A stretch of DNA of 64,000 bases from Hofstenia miamia (GCA_900660155.1 CABFPE010000117.1:934516-998515), one strand, 5' to 3'; positions 1-11,654 are shown, counted from the first letter of the stretch. A program made the numbers and translations. The notes: generated by a model from the letters alone, not told the origin.

Positions 1-1200
1 AATTTTCATATATATTGGTGCTTTGTAACGCTCACCACATATATTGGTGTTATGTAACCAAATGGTGTTTTGTACATAGGAAAAAAATTTATATTTTTTC
101 ATTTGTATTTTTCGTGATTTTTACTTATATTTGATAATACTTAGTCTCTATTGATATATTGTTATCAATTTCGTTTGACCTTTATGTTTGCAAAGTGTAA
201 AAAACTATGCACTAATTCAATTATTTCTTTTAAAATAATTTCTAAAAACTTAGATATTTTTTGTGCATATTTTGAATATCAAATGTTATTCAAGCCAAAG
301 TTCCACACTGTACTAAACATATTTTATTTTTAGCTGTATATTAAGTCTTAGTATTGATATTGTAAAAATTGTCATGTAAAAACTGCTAATGTTGAAAGTA
401 AATATTACAAAGAATAACTTACTCAAAGAGGTATTTCACTAAAATTTATATTTGCTTGAACAGCTTAAAATCGCAAAATGTAGTAAATTAATTTCTTTCA
501 AGTAGTGGAGAGTGTTTTTTCAACATTATGAATTAGCTAAAAATAGTTAACGTAATGAATATTAATCGTGAAAACAAAATAAACATTGCACAAATATAAA
601 ATATTTGTGTCATTAAGTGGATGATACGAAGGATCAATGTGACTGGATGATTTATACTTACTGTATGTCCGGCCTTACTTTACTTAAGGATATTATTTCG
701 AAATTTAAGGGTTGTTGTAACCATCTACTCTAAAGTTAAGCAGCCATGCAAACCACATATTTAATTACTTATTGTTCCATATTTTACGCTTGATTTTCAG
801 TTCGAAAAAAGAACCTATTGTTAAGCTATTGACAAGTTCGTTTAGTTTTAACATTTACGAACTTGGATAATTATAATTTGAAAAGAATTCGAAAAAAAAA
901 TTAGGTTAAAATTTTTTTCTGTTACAAAACACCAATATATGGGAAATTTTACAAAACACCAGTATATGTGAAATCAATGAAAAATCTCCATTTGGGAATT
1001 TTTGAAAAAAAAATTCAAAATGTATTAAAACCTCCTATTTAGATGCCATTAAGAGGATCAATAACTTTTTTTGAAAAAAAATATACCTGAAGTACCGTAC
1101 CTGAAAATGGTGCTTTGTAACATACAAAATTCACATTTCTGGTGTTTTGTAATCGCAATTTCACATTAGTATGTTACAAATCACCAATATATATGTATAT
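1..1200. repeat. Element A: DNA element with multiple subterminal GGTGTTTTGTAAC motifs
   Basis: About eight copies of a 12-14 base motif, GGTG(C/T)T(T/A)TGTAAC, cluster near the two ends. They read forward at 17-29, 46-59 and 64-75. They read in reverse at 921-933 and 949-960. At the right edge they occur at 1109-1121 and 1141-1152 (forward) and 1173-1185 (reverse). Several are preceded by CATATAT. The middle (80-900) is AT-rich with no convincing coding. The arrangement resembles a non-autonomous DNA transposon with repeated subterminal transposase-binding sites. The left end may lie outside the window, and the right end runs into a TA microsatellite at 1187-1213. The superfamily is not determined. 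A sister element with a different motif core lies at 49270-50640. Confidence 0.55.
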
Positions 1201-1213
1201 ATATATATATATA

Positions 1214-2280
1214 GTAGTATTAGAATACTAATGATATAAACATCAACTTTAGAGGGTTGTTGGAGGAATTTGGAAGAGCAAGCGAATAATTACTACTTCA
1301 ATTTTTAAGTGCAATACTATTAAAATAGTAACCTTTAATTGCAAAAATTCACATAAAATTTTCAATATTTTTAAAAAACTATGAATTTCGGTTTATCAAC
1401 GCTAGAACCGCCGCATGGGTGATTTGGCATAAAATTAAAATACTTTTTCATTTCTTATGCAGATACTAAGCACCAAATATTTTTTACTTATCTAAAATTG
1501 AAATACAATTACGATACAACATGATATTAAGGAATTGCAACAAAATCATAAGCTACTCGCAGCACTAATACCAATTACAGTCACCTTAAGTCAATTAACC
1601 CACAAGTGAATGAAATATAGAACATGCAAAACGTCAAATCTATGACTCAGTATTTAGAAGCAGAGCATTTGAATTCCTGGAAAGCTGCTATTTTGTTGCT
1701 TTCTTTGTAGCAAATTTTGGTTTGCCACCTAGATAATAACAGTTTCTGAAGATGTGGACAGTTGTAATTGGGAAGATAAAGCGGCTGAAACAAGATTATG
1801 GTATAAATCTATCAAACGTTTGGCAAACTAACATTAATTGTCATCAAGATATAAGACTACCAATATCTTTCCGAAATGTTATCCAAATATGATAAATTTT
1901 GATAAATGGCAAATCTATAGTACTATGTTATAAAAAAACAATCAAACGCCACTTGCCAGTTGGTTTGCCATTTTATCAATCATGTCAAGACCACAATTGT
2001 TAACACTGTAAACCAAAACATTTTTATCGCAATTTGCGTTTGACATCCAGTATATAATGTCGACAGAAAAAGTATATTTTTGCGACCTTTGACTTCGTAT
2101 CGTACCAGTCGGAGCTTGTTTAGATTGGATTTGTAAAAAATTAAATCATGTAGTTCTATTGTGTAAGATAGGGGAGGGACTTCTCGACTATTTTGACGAA
2201 CTATATTAACAACAAACGTTTTATTCAACAACTAAACCCATTTAAGTGAAAAGGTGTCTATTGTTATATTGTAAGACTTG
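1214..2280. other. No gene seen; AT-rich DNA
   Basis: No convincing gene. A minus-strand open stretch around 1980-2231 contains LRLVRYEVKGRKN, which looks vaguely like a DDE transposase strand, but nothing around it supports a call. Confidence 0.3.
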
Positions 2281-2282
2281 AG

Positions 2283-2483
2283 ATGGAGCTTGGCCAAATT
2301 TATTGCAACGTGAGTTGGCAAGGATAATTATCGAGATTCATCAGCACAAAATATGGCATATTGGCAACAATATAGTTTCAATTTCTGCTATCTTCAAAAA
2401 TTTAATCCCAAATGTGTATATGTATAGGGGAAAAGGACACGTCGTTTTACATGACATTCTAGATCAAAACTACAATGATACAG
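2283..2483 (+). other. Exon-like open stretch, unrecognised
   Basis: An open plus-strand frame between a possible acceptor (AG at 2281-2282) and a consensus-like donor (CAG|GTACAA at 2481-2487). The translation includes ELARIIIEIHQHKIWHIGNN and RGKGHVVLHDI, which faintly recalls a degenerate protein kinase lobe. There is no catalytic HRD or DFG. It does not join in frame to the next exon-like stretch at 2941 by simple splicing, so it may be a pseudogene piece or chance. Confidence 0.2.
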
Positions 2484-2940
2484 GTACAACTAAAACAATA
2501 TAGTCAAATATAAATGCATTAAATGTATGTAGTCATATATATAATAAATATTTAATGATAATTATGTTTACAGAAGTTTAGATTTCCCGGCTAAATTATG
2601 AATGACATAATTTAGTTTATGACATTTAAAAAGACCTTTAAATTTAGAAATCTTTGAATCAATCAACACAGTCTGGTTTTTTCTACATTAATTCAATTTT
2701 TTCCTATACTAATTAAATTTTAATCATTATTCATATCAAAATCGTGGAATTCATAAGATATGCGTGGTGGAAAATTCTGATGTGGCTGTCTTAGTGTTTA
2801 ACCATGTGAATAACTAGACAGCTCAGAAATGATAATGAAAGTTGGACCATTACCAATAAACTTTAAGTACAAATTAAACATCCACTAACAGTTCTACACG
2901 TTTTATAATTTGTGGAAATCAAACAATGTCTTTTTTCAGA

Positions 2941-3105
2941 TTAATGAAATTGTTCGCACAAACGATTCTTAAGATAGCATACAAAGGAAATTTAAATTGG
3001 AAATACCCTGAACTGATTCTCAATGAACATTATATTGCATATGAACCCGATATGACGAGAATATTATTAGACATGGTCATAGAAAATCTTAAGCAGGGTC
3101 GATAA
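2941..3105 (+). other. Exon-like open stretch ending in a stop, unrecognised
   Basis: A strong polypyrimidine tract and acceptor (TTTTTTCAG ending at 2939) is followed by a 55-codon open frame that ends TAA at 3103-3105. The peptide includes WKYPELILNEHYIAYEPDM and LLDMVIENLKQGR, well-mixed coding-like composition. It could be the last exon of an unrecognised gene or of a decayed one. No partner exon joins in frame with confidence. Confidence 0.25.
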
Positions 3106-5640
3106 TTTGTTATTTCATAAAATCCTCTAATTAGGTGTTTTTATTACAATATTCAAATACGTTATGAGGAATTTCACATTGTTAAGATTTTCAAAAAATA
3201 GGGCGACGCCCCTCTTAAAATCTTCCCAGGTAATACTTCTATATATTTTATAACGCTTAGATCGCGTTGCCCTAGCTATATCGCATTGGCATACCCAAAT
3301 CAAAAAATGCAACCCACATGGATATAGAGAGAGGATGTCATGGTGGACCCAATATATAAGAAGAGTTATATATGATCATTTTATATGAAATTGCATTTAC
3401 GTATCGACATTAAATCTGAATAATTAAATCTTTTAATCTAAACTATTGCACCATATTATAAACACCAAAATTATTCCTGAATGTTAATAATTACAAATTT
3501 ATTTTAAGCTTATTACATTTTGAGAGGCATTGATTTCTAGATTTAACTGGAAACACCCTTTATTCAAAAAATAAAAATGAATGAACAAATAGTTTGAGTT
3601 GAATCTAATTACACGATGAATATTTAAGCGACAAACCGAAGCGAGATAACAAACTTCAAAATAAACATTCGATTTCAAAGCAACAGCAGTCAACAGGCTA
3701 CCAGATATTAGAACGTGTCGCCGTAATTGCTATTTATGAAAGGCGTTAGATAAGAAAAGCATACAGTCGATAATAGCACACAGCAGACTAATGATTCAAG
3801 TGTTTAAACATTCACTTTCCCACCAAATTCTTTCATTCTTTAAGCAAATTCACAGAGAACGTAAAAATAAAAATCCTCCTAGATTGGATTAAACCAGGCG
3901 CAACTTTTTCTATGAATGTACAAAACTAATTGGGATACGATTGTAAAATCAATAATCTGTTGAAACTAATAATATCAACATAAAATTTAGAAACTAAATA
4001 ATAATCCAATTGAAATTACTGAATACAAAAATAAAGTATTATTTTTACCATTATATACAAGTATAATCAAGCTCCATAAATACTTGAACATATATACTTA
4101 AATTCTATATATCAACAACAACTTTAAACTCATACTAATGCTCCTACGAAATAGCATAAAAAATAACTAATAGATTGAATTGAATAAATTAAATAGAATG
4201 CTTAGAACGTAGTATTATTGGCCAACATTTAAACTAATATGAGTAATGCACTAAGTTAATTGTATACAGCTAGTTAATATCTAAACGACATCGAAAGTTA
4301 AAATCGAAATGAATAAAACATAGAATTTAATGTTGAAGACAACCACAAGTTGAAACTACTCCGTTTGCCATAAACATACCTGAATTTAGCCTAATAATTT
4401 GTATAAATATAGAATATTTTCCTAATAAGTAGCGTATTTTTTCCAACCCAGCTTTGTAGAAAAGGAAGAAATTGAAATACTTTCTTAGTGATGTGGTTTG
4501 TAGCAAATTGAAAATTTGGCATTCGCAGGTTAAGCACATTTATTACTACTTTTCAGATGGATATTTAGATTATACTCACAAACAGTGATGGCATCGTAGT
4601 GGATTTTCCTTAATAAATGATGGCAATCAAGAATATTTGTGTATATTACTATGTCAATTGTTTTCTTTCAGTTTTACCAAAATGTCACATTACGTTCTAA
4701 GCAATGCACATTACATTATTTACGGAATTATGCATATTAGAAATATGGAAACATGATGTAAGTAAATTAATACACAATTTAAAATCCTTTCTACAACAGC
4801 AGCAAGCTATGGTAACATCTCAAAAATATTTCTTAATCACAGCACTAATTTATACTAAGTAATATTGGCAAGTGGTTAGACGGCTATTATAAGAGATTTC
4901 TAAAGTATTTGCCAAAATCAAACAGCCGCATTTATAAAATTTGTCTATAATTTTTCATGCAGTCTATAATTAGCTATATGAATATAGTAGCATAGTGATA
5001 AATTATTTTGAGTATTAGAAACTGGAGTGTTTGACTCATTTACACAGGGAGTAATTTCCACGCGATAGATTGGCGCGACAAAGCCATTGGGACAATTCAA
5101 ATGTTAACAGAATGTTCAATCGAAATGTCAATAAAGCGAATATTTGGTCTGCAAAAGATTAGCGAATCAACAAATGATTTTCACAAATTCACTATAGAAA
5201 TAGGATTGTTTTCTAAATTTGATTGAATCAAAATGACATTACATATCTCTTATATAAAAACAGATATCCAATTGTTAATAATTCGGACGCATTTAAGAGC
5301 ATCCTAGCATGCATAATATGTAATTCAAATTGTCAGAATAGTTACAGTAAAAATGTAATCTTTTGAAAAATATCTACTGAATATTTGAACAAAGGGAATG
5401 CAAAATGAAAAAATATTATTAAATCGATATTTTCGAATTCCCTACAATTTAGGAATTCATATTTCTATTTCACATTTAAGTGCAGCCTTACGAAATGCAT
5501 CCTTCATACATCAAGAATACTGCGCTTTGATTACCTTAAGATTGATCTTTTTAATTAACAAGGACTTCACATTATGTATGCTGTCCGTTGCTAATAATTT
5601 TTTCATAAGCGGCATTATACGTGTAAAATAATGAATATAG
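3106..5640. other. No gene seen; AT-rich intergenic or intronic DNA
   Basis: Only short chance frames occur here. I see no conserved motif, no tRNA-like element and no long repeat. Confidence 0.4.
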
Positions 5641-5647
5641 TAGGAGC

Positions 5648-5872
5648 CACGTCTGATGAGAGCCATTGCAAATTCTAGCGTCTGATGATAAGCTGAATGT
5701 TATGCGTAAGTGCAAAAATCTGCGGCAGCATACAAAGTGGAACGGAATTTACATCAACCCAGTCTACACGAAAAGCGAGCGTGCAGAGCAATTCAAACTT
5801 CGGCAAGAGCTTCGCAAAAAACGTTTGTCTGACTCCGCTAAAACTTGGATAATACGCAGTGGCAGTTGTTGA
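5648..5872 (+). pseudogene. LINE ORF1 C-terminal tail
   Basis: The peptide KWNGIYINPVYTKSERAEQF and then KLRQELRKKRL followed by WIIRSGSC matches the basic C-terminal tail found at the end of ORF1 in many invertebrate CR1-like LINEs, where a block of Arg, Glu and Lys precedes an IRRGKI-like ending. It stands directly before the endonuclease start, as expected. The rest of ORF1 is absent. Confidence 0.6.
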
Positions 5873-5930
5873 GAAGCGTAACCAAACTGGTAAAACATCG
5901 TGCTGACTAGTAAACGACCAATACTCTCCG

Positions 5931-6640
5931 TCCATTCTGTCTACCAACGCCCGCACCTTGAGAAACAAAATCGACGAACTCAGAATTATTGCGCTGTGAC
6001 GACTCATCCGCCTTCTTCAGGATTCCTAATTATAGCCTTCCTACACGCGGTGACAGACAATGCCGCATTGGCAGTGGTGCCCCAATATATAATCATGTCT
6101 CCTTAGGAAAATCCATTGAGCATAAAATTAAAGACATTCCTATAGACATCCAAGCGGTTTTTACATCATTTCCTGACAAAAAAATCCTTATGTGCTGTCT
6201 ATACATCCCACCAAGTCTACCCCATGTTAAAAATGAGAGCATCTGCCAGTTTATTATAAACACAGTCGACCCCATTCTGCTTACATACTCTGATTATATC
6301 CCAATTATATGTGGCGACCTCAATCTAGCTTTCATTGGTCAAGAACTCCAAAATCTTTGCATATCGCTTGATTTGTGCTACCTTATTACTTTTAAAACCA
6401 CAAGAAACTCCTCACTCGATGTCTGTCTTTGTCCAAGTAATCTAAGTTACCGGTATGCTGAGGTATCTCACCTTGCCCTCTGGGCAGCTCCGATCATCAC
6501 GTCTGCTTCATCAAACCTTTGCATGTGGACTCCCATCCCAAACGTCTTAACAAGGTACTGGACTTACGCCACAGTAATTTATGCCACTTCATAGATACCT
6601 TGGAAAGAAGCTCAATCGATAGGGTAAGCGTTATCCAGAA
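5931..6640 (+). pseudogene. LINE AP endonuclease domain, broken
   Basis: The domain starts at 5931 with LSTNARTLRNKIDELRII, the usual N-terminal N-A-R-S-L motif. It then jumps straight to FRIPNYSLPTRGDRQCRIGS at about 6014, so the piece that normally carries the catalytic Glu (the TESW motif) is deleted. Later landmarks are IICGDLNLAF (the GD-N motif, 6301-6333) and SSLDVCLCPSNL (6412-6447). In another frame a SDHHVCF motif (6488-6508) marks the catalytic His region. At least two frame changes and one internal deletion are visible. Confidence 0.75.
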
Positions 6641-6934
6641 CATCAATGTTAAAGTTGAGCACTTTTACAACTATATCTCCCATAATTGACAAAAAGCAAC
6701 AAGCTTTTAACCAAAACGATACTCACAAACTACGTCATTTCACAGCAAAACTATCTGATGCCATCATAAAGGCCAAGAAGGGTTGTCTTCAGTCCTATTC
6801 AGGAGCTCACCAATCCTGGGCACTATAATTCCTTCACTAAAGGATGCAATAAGTCAAATATTGGCAATATCCTAGCGAAATACACCTCAATTAAAACCGC
6901 ACTCAATGATATAGCTGCAAAATTCCAAGTCTCC

Positions 6935-7730
6935 ATGGTTCATGGTGACAGCATTCTGTCTTCTCATCCTGGTGTCTCTGCAAATAGCTTCGCTGAGACT
7001 AGCCCGTTCGCAGTGCTAAAGTACCTCGATGGCCTCAAAAACGCTGGTACTGGGGCGGATGGTATTCCAAACAAAATTTACAAGAGCGCCTCTCACTTAC
7101 TTGCTGAACCTTTGTCTAATATCATTAATACTTCTTTCCGCCTGAGTTGTGTTCCGAGAAATTTCAAGATTGCTAATGTCATTCCTTTGCCAAAAGTGAG
7201 CACGCCTGACATAGGTGATCTTCGTCCAATATCTCTTTTATCAATTCCCTCGAAGTGTCTCGAATTCATGGCTCTACATAATCTTAAACCACATATCGTT
7301 CCGCTGATTGATAATGCACAACAAGTTTATTTGAAGGGAAGGTCTACATGTACAGCTATGATTCGGCTCGTTGACGAAATTACTCGAATTCTGGATGCAT
7401 GAGATGACGTACTGCTACAGGCTTTCGATCTAAGCAAGGCCTTTGACACTGTCCCTCACAACCGACTTTTATTGAAGCTTTCTAATAGCGGCATTCCAAT
7501 TTCCTTTGTGAACTGGCTATCTGACTACCTTACTAACCGGAGCTTCCGTGTATCACATTCCGGTGTTTTAGCGATTTCTTTCCTGTCGTGAGTTGAGTTC
7601 CGCAAGGATCCTTGATCGGGTCTCTGCTCTTTATTTTCTACATCTCTTATTTTTCAGGTATTCCTGGTCTGCTGATCAAATTCGCGGACGATATGACATC
7701 AATATTCAAAAAACGCCTTCATCAATACAG
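6935..7730 (+). pseudogene. LINE reverse transcriptase core, broken
   Basis: Landmarks in order are GADGIPNKIYK, then VIPLPKVSTPDIGDLRPISL (block with LRPISLL), AFDLSKAFDTVPHNRLLLKL (the Asp-bearing A motif, about 7420-7480), VPQGSLIGSLLF (block B, about 7593-7628) and LIKFADDMTSIF (the FADD catalytic pair, about 7675-7710). Stops separate the first block from the A motif (7400) and later blocks lie in other frames. The order and spacing match non-LTR reverse transcriptases. Confidence 0.85.
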
Positions 7731-7741
7731 ATGCGATCCTA

Positions 7742-8262
7742 CTTGATAAGTATTGTTCTATCAACTCTCTCTTGCTGAATAAGAAGAAGTCTGTCCAAAT
7801 GATCATCTCCACACACAAGACCAATAGAGTCGACATCCCCGTTGTTGATAATGCCAAAATACTGAGCATCATAATTGCCTCTAATCTTAACTGGCATTAC
7901 CACTTTGATACAGTCATGAAAAGAGCAGCGCAAAGGTTTACGATCCTTAGGCAGTTGAAGCCTGTCTGTAATGCAGACGCCCTTCGTAACATTTTTAACT
8001 GCACTGTAGTTTCGCTCTTTGATTACTGTGTTCCGTTGTTCGTAGGTCTTGGCGACACGCTTAATGTCAAGGTTCAATTTTTTCATGTTGTCATAAGATT
8101 ATCACTGGCAGTGAAATCAACGCTCTAAACTACATGGCTAGAAGACAGGAATTGGCCGTCAGACTTTTCACCAAGTCATCACTCAACTCACACTGTCTCA
8201 AAGTGGAATTCTATCGTCTGTCATTGCGAAAGTCTCATTTTTCCCTTTTATGACTCTTTTAA
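7742..8262 (+). pseudogene. LINE C-terminal region after the reverse transcriptase
   Basis: NSLLLNKKKSVQMII, NLNWHYHFDTVMKRAAQRF and LFDYCVPLFVGL are the thumb and post-RT motifs normally seen as N-L-x-W-x-x-H and the downstream Y-x-x-P-V. A further stretch with LNYMARRQELAVRLF follows in another frame (about 8125-8170). No clear 3' tail repeat is visible. Confidence 0.7.
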
Positions 8263-8264
8263 TT

Positions 8265-9392
8265 ACTAAAAATTCTTAGTTTTATTACGTGTTTAAGTTT
8301 TATTTTTGGTTTTATGTGCGCATGGTTCGTATCATTCTTCTATGTATTTGCATTTTTTTTACTACAAGTGAAAATATACGTGTTTCTTCTTCTATAGTTG
8401 TTGAATATGCTATAGTAAGTTACAAATATTTAAATTTTTTAAAGTGTATTCATCATTTTCTATCACATATCTAAGCTAAAAGGAGTAAAACATCCAACAT
8501 TTCTATAATTTCAAAATCAGTTAGATTGAAAATGCTGAATATCTGTTTATTGATTGCTTCAACATACTAGGGTAGGCTACTCAAGCATCAATATAAACTG
8601 GTTATCAGTATCTAAGCTTACAACTAAAACAGACAATGGTAAAATCTGAAGCAGCTAAACTTAGTATATTTTGGCTAAAGTAGTTTCTTTTTAATGAAGA
8701 TACAGTTTTCAAATGAAGATACGCAAGTTTTTGAAGGCCATTAACAAGGTAGGCTATGCGATTAAGAATGAATGTTTGTAATTAAGAATGCACACGTTAA
8801 TGAATATTCGCAGTGATAAAATCCCAAACATTAAAGTCGTCACAGTTACTAAGCATTTTGTTAAAAAACATTGGAGGCAATAATAAATATTTTATTAAAA
8901 ATCTAATGAAATATAATTTAAGCTGGGGAAAAATTGTCCGATTTCCAGATGGTTGATTAAATCAGAGGAGTAGCCGGCCCATTTTAATGTGCTGAAGAGA
9001 CAAAAAAAATATATAATTTAGTTGCAATATTCTAAATAGCTAAATTAGTATTCTCTCTGAGGGAAGAGCGATCTGATTTAAATCTCGGGGAGCATGGACC
9101 CAGAAATTGAATTAAATTTAATTGAAATAAATTAAAAAATATACATCAATGTCGAAAGTGATAAACTTCATTAAACTTTCATAAGTAAACAAAATTATTC
9201 TAAAATTTAAATTGAAGCTGGAAAAAACATATGATGATCTTGGTTGCTATCAATTGCTTGTAACCTTTTAAAAAATACAAGTCAATAACACAATATCATT
9301 TTAGTAAATTTCATTAAAGCCTCAATAAATTAAACTGATGAAACACAAATGTGTATTATAATTATATATATGTTAATAAAAAACAAACTCAC
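8265..9392. other. No gene seen; probably 3' intron of the ankyrin gene
   Basis: AT-rich sequence with no convincing frame on either strand. Because the ankyrin exon at 9393 ends in a donor on the minus strand, this stretch is best read as intron of that gene. Confidence 0.35.
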
Positions 9393-9491
9393 ATTATTTG
9401 TGGTATTAACTGACATTCCATTTTGTAAAAGTTCCTCTACACGAGCTTGATCACCGTGTTTCGCAGCACGAAGAAGCACATTGCTGTACTC
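9393..9491 (-). CDS. Single ankyrin-repeat exon of a host gene
   Basis: On the minus strand a 99-base open stretch is bounded by a clean acceptor (TTTTTTAG, AG at 9493-9492) and a donor (GTGAGT, GT at 9392-9391). It encodes exactly 33 residues in phase 0 at both ends, the length of one ankyrin repeat. The peptide begins EYSNVLLRAAKHGDQARVEE and ends LLQNGMSVNTTNN. It keeps the helix pattern L..AA..G....V..LL..G..VN...N of the family. Ankyrin repeats are protein-binding modules, and repeats are often encoded by phase-matched exons. The rest of the gene was not found in the window, so its identity is unknown. Flanking exons must lie far away or are too short to see. Confidence 0.7.
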
Positions 9492-10342
9492 CTAAAAAAT
9501 ATTAGATTGCAAAATTCACCAAAACTAACCTCTTTGCTAGGAGAGCTATTCATAAGTGGTAATAAAGTACAATGGCGTCTAAAACCAAGAAACCAAATCA
9601 AAAACACCGTAAAAATATAAAATGAAAGCCATAAAGTGAAAAATAACTGAATTAACTATAAAATAAAATAAATTTTGAAGTTGTATTTAAACATTTGTAA
9701 AAATAGCAATCAGAATAAAATTTTCAATTTGAAAATTGGGCATAGTTTTGTCCCATTGTTACGATTTTGAATAAAATCTCAATTAACTTTCTGACACACC
9801 CTTTTAAATATAATTATTTTTGTAACCTGAGAAAGAAGCAAAGCATACATAACTTAAAATTTCTGCAAATTTTAAATAATAACAATAAAATTCCTTAAAT
9901 TAACAACTGAGGTGCACATTTAAATAATACAATTTTATGTATCCAGGGTTATCAAGAACTCTGAATTTGAAAATTGAAACTCAAATGAATAGGGGATTTT
10001 CACTAAATTTTGAAATATATTTAAAAAATCTTAATTTTTAGGTTGATCATAGAATTGGTTAAGTATTTCCTAAATTTTTCAGTCTTCCAATTCTCAATAA
10101 AACCTATTACTAGAAATGGTAAGGAATTTTGTGAGTATTGTTAGTATACAAGTAATTAGAAATTTGAAAAATCAGCTAGTCAAATTATACAGAATTTCAT
10201 TAATGAACACACAAAAATAAATTTTCACTTTCTTTATCAGCATTTAAAGGTTTGATTTCTTTTAAATATACATCTTACAGAGTAACAATCCCAAAAATTT
10301 TAGACTTTATGAAAAACATGGAAAATTTGATTGGAGAAAAAT
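9492..10342. other. No gene seen; intron-like AT-rich DNA
   Basis: No repeats shared with the rest of the window and no coding signal. It ends at a TA microsatellite (10343-10365) that marks the start of a duplicated block. Confidence 0.35.
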
Positions 10343-11152
10343 TATATATATATATATATATATATGTTCTTAGACAGTTAAATGCTGCAATTGCAGTGCT
10401 GCTGCACACCAGGAAGGTTGTCAAAATGTAAAATTGAAAGAGAGTTAGAGATCTAAAGTAAGTCCCACACATAGAAAGTGTAAATTTGTGTTCATATTGT
10501 AGAGTTGCTTGGGGACTTTTTCGATTTTATTCTTTATGAATTATTTTGAATTTATACGTCACCAAGACACAGCATTTATTTCGATCTCAGGTTGCTAAGC
10601 AGAGTCAAATAGTTTTCTAGTATATTTACAGCCCACGATTCTACATGGCGACCATGACAGGACGCTGACGTGATAACCAAATATTCTCTGTTGTCTCTTT
10701 TGATGGTTTGGATTTGGTTTTGCTTTAGCTTTGGTTCTTGTCCGCTGGGATAGTTGTTTCCCCTGACGGCAATTGGATTTCAGTGCAAATATACCAATTG
10801 ATGTATACTGATCCTTTTTCTCTCCATTGGAAGAGGAATGACAATTTTTTAAGTGTTCTGCTTTATGTATGTTTTTACTCTTCAAATTTCTGGTTTGTCT
10901 CAGTGCTTGACATGTTGGATTTTTGGATTTATTACCAAGTGCCGCCTTATTGTATCCCATATTTGGGTTTGTATCCTGTGATTTTTATGAGCTGTGTGTT
11001 TCTTCTGTGGTTGGGAAGTGCTCCCAACTGTCAGTTATCATAGTTATTATTTCTTGTTATTTACTTTGAAGTTAATAGATTCAAATCGTACAGTTACTTA
11101 CTCTCCTACTTTTGGGACTCCTCTGGAATGGAGTGTCCCCTGTGCAAATGTT
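10343..11152. repeat. Near-identical partial copy of the Gypsy 5' end and its flank
   Basis: Bases 10343-10597 repeat at 11153-11403, and bases 10598-11152 repeat at 12512-13066, both almost identical apart from TA-tract length and a few substitutions. The block contains flanking DNA, the first about 100 bases of an LTR, the last 47 bases of the LTR, the primer-binding site and the leader. It reads as a tandem copy of 11153-13066 from which the equivalent of 11404-12511 (1108 bases) is missing. The high identity suggests a recent event. Confidence 0.85.
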
Positions 11153-11305
11153 GGTATATATATATATATATATGTTCTTAGACAGTTAAATGCTGCAATT
11201 GCAGTGCTGCTGCACACCAGGAAGGTTGTCAAAATGTAAAATTGAAAGAGAGTTAGAGATCTAAAGTAAGTCCCACACATAGAAAGTGTAAATTTGTGTT
11301 CATAT

Positions 11306-11654
11306 TGTAGAGTTGCTTGGGGACTTTTTCGATTTTATTCTTTATGAATTATTTTGAATTTATACGTCACCAAGACACAGCATTTATTTCGATCTCAGGT
11401 TGCTATTGTTCATTTGATATCCCCTTGGTGGTGCTTATTATTGCTCAAATTGAATTTACAAGGGAAAAAAAATTGATCATGTTTAAACTATGTAGACATC
11501 TGATTTTGTAAACAAAGGCAGGTAATAACTAAACTTTTTGTATAAAACCTGAGAGAACTGTAGCAATCACTTAATAGATTTTATCTACTCTCAACTGCTG
11601 TCTTTACCATTGTATTTTTATTTATATTTTTTCTTTATGAAAACTATTTCTTAA
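11306..11654 (+). repeat. Extra diverged copy of the LTR start
   Basis: The stretch from TGTAGAGTTGCTTGGGGA (11306) is repeated in diverged form from TGTAGAGTCACTCAGGGAA (11655), a period of about 349 bases. Shared landmarks are the CCCCTTG(G/A)TGGTGCT motif, CAAGGGAAA, GTAAACAAAG(G/A)CAGGTAAT and AATAGATTTTATCTA. It looks like a tandem doubling of the first third of the LTR or the remains of a neighbouring LTR. Confidence 0.6.

Larger units (their letters stand above)
5648..8262 (+). mobile_element. Degenerate non-LTR retrotransposon (LINE), CR1-like
   Basis: The parts of a two-ORF LINE lie in the expected order on the plus strand: the tail of ORF1, an AP-type endonuclease, reverse transcriptase with its catalytic box, and the C-terminal region. 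Many frameshifts and stops separate them, so the copy cannot make protein. The ORF1 tail style (TKSERAEQFKLRQELRKKR followed by a WIIRSG ending) together with an APE endonuclease suggests the CR1 clade or a relative (Rex1, L2). The 5' untranslated region and most of ORF1 are missing, as is usual for 5'-truncated copies. No clear poly-A tail or target duplication was found. Confidence 0.85.

Noticed and set aside
1187-1213. TA microsatellites at 1187-1213, 10343-10365, 11153-11173, 50593-50612 and 57518-57534
   Set aside because: They are ordinary simple repeats. They are noted only because two mark borders of the duplicated Gypsy block and two adjoin elements A and B.
1980-2231. Minus-strand frame with LRLVRYEVKGRKN resembling a DDE transposase strand
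   Set aside because: Only one short phrase is suggestive, with no catalytic residues, inverted ends or second block nearby.
10275-10472. Identical minus-strand frames MCGTYFRSLTLFQFYI at 10275-10472 and 11098-11280
   Set aside because: They are identical only because the DNA block is duplicated. The frame runs into a TA microsatellite and has no coding character.
10738-11043. Plus-strand frame of 101 codons, also at 12652-12957, with a membrane-protein look
   Set aside because: It lies in the leader of the Gypsy element between the primer-binding site and gag. It appears twice only because of the duplication, and its hydrophobic look comes from T-rich sequence.
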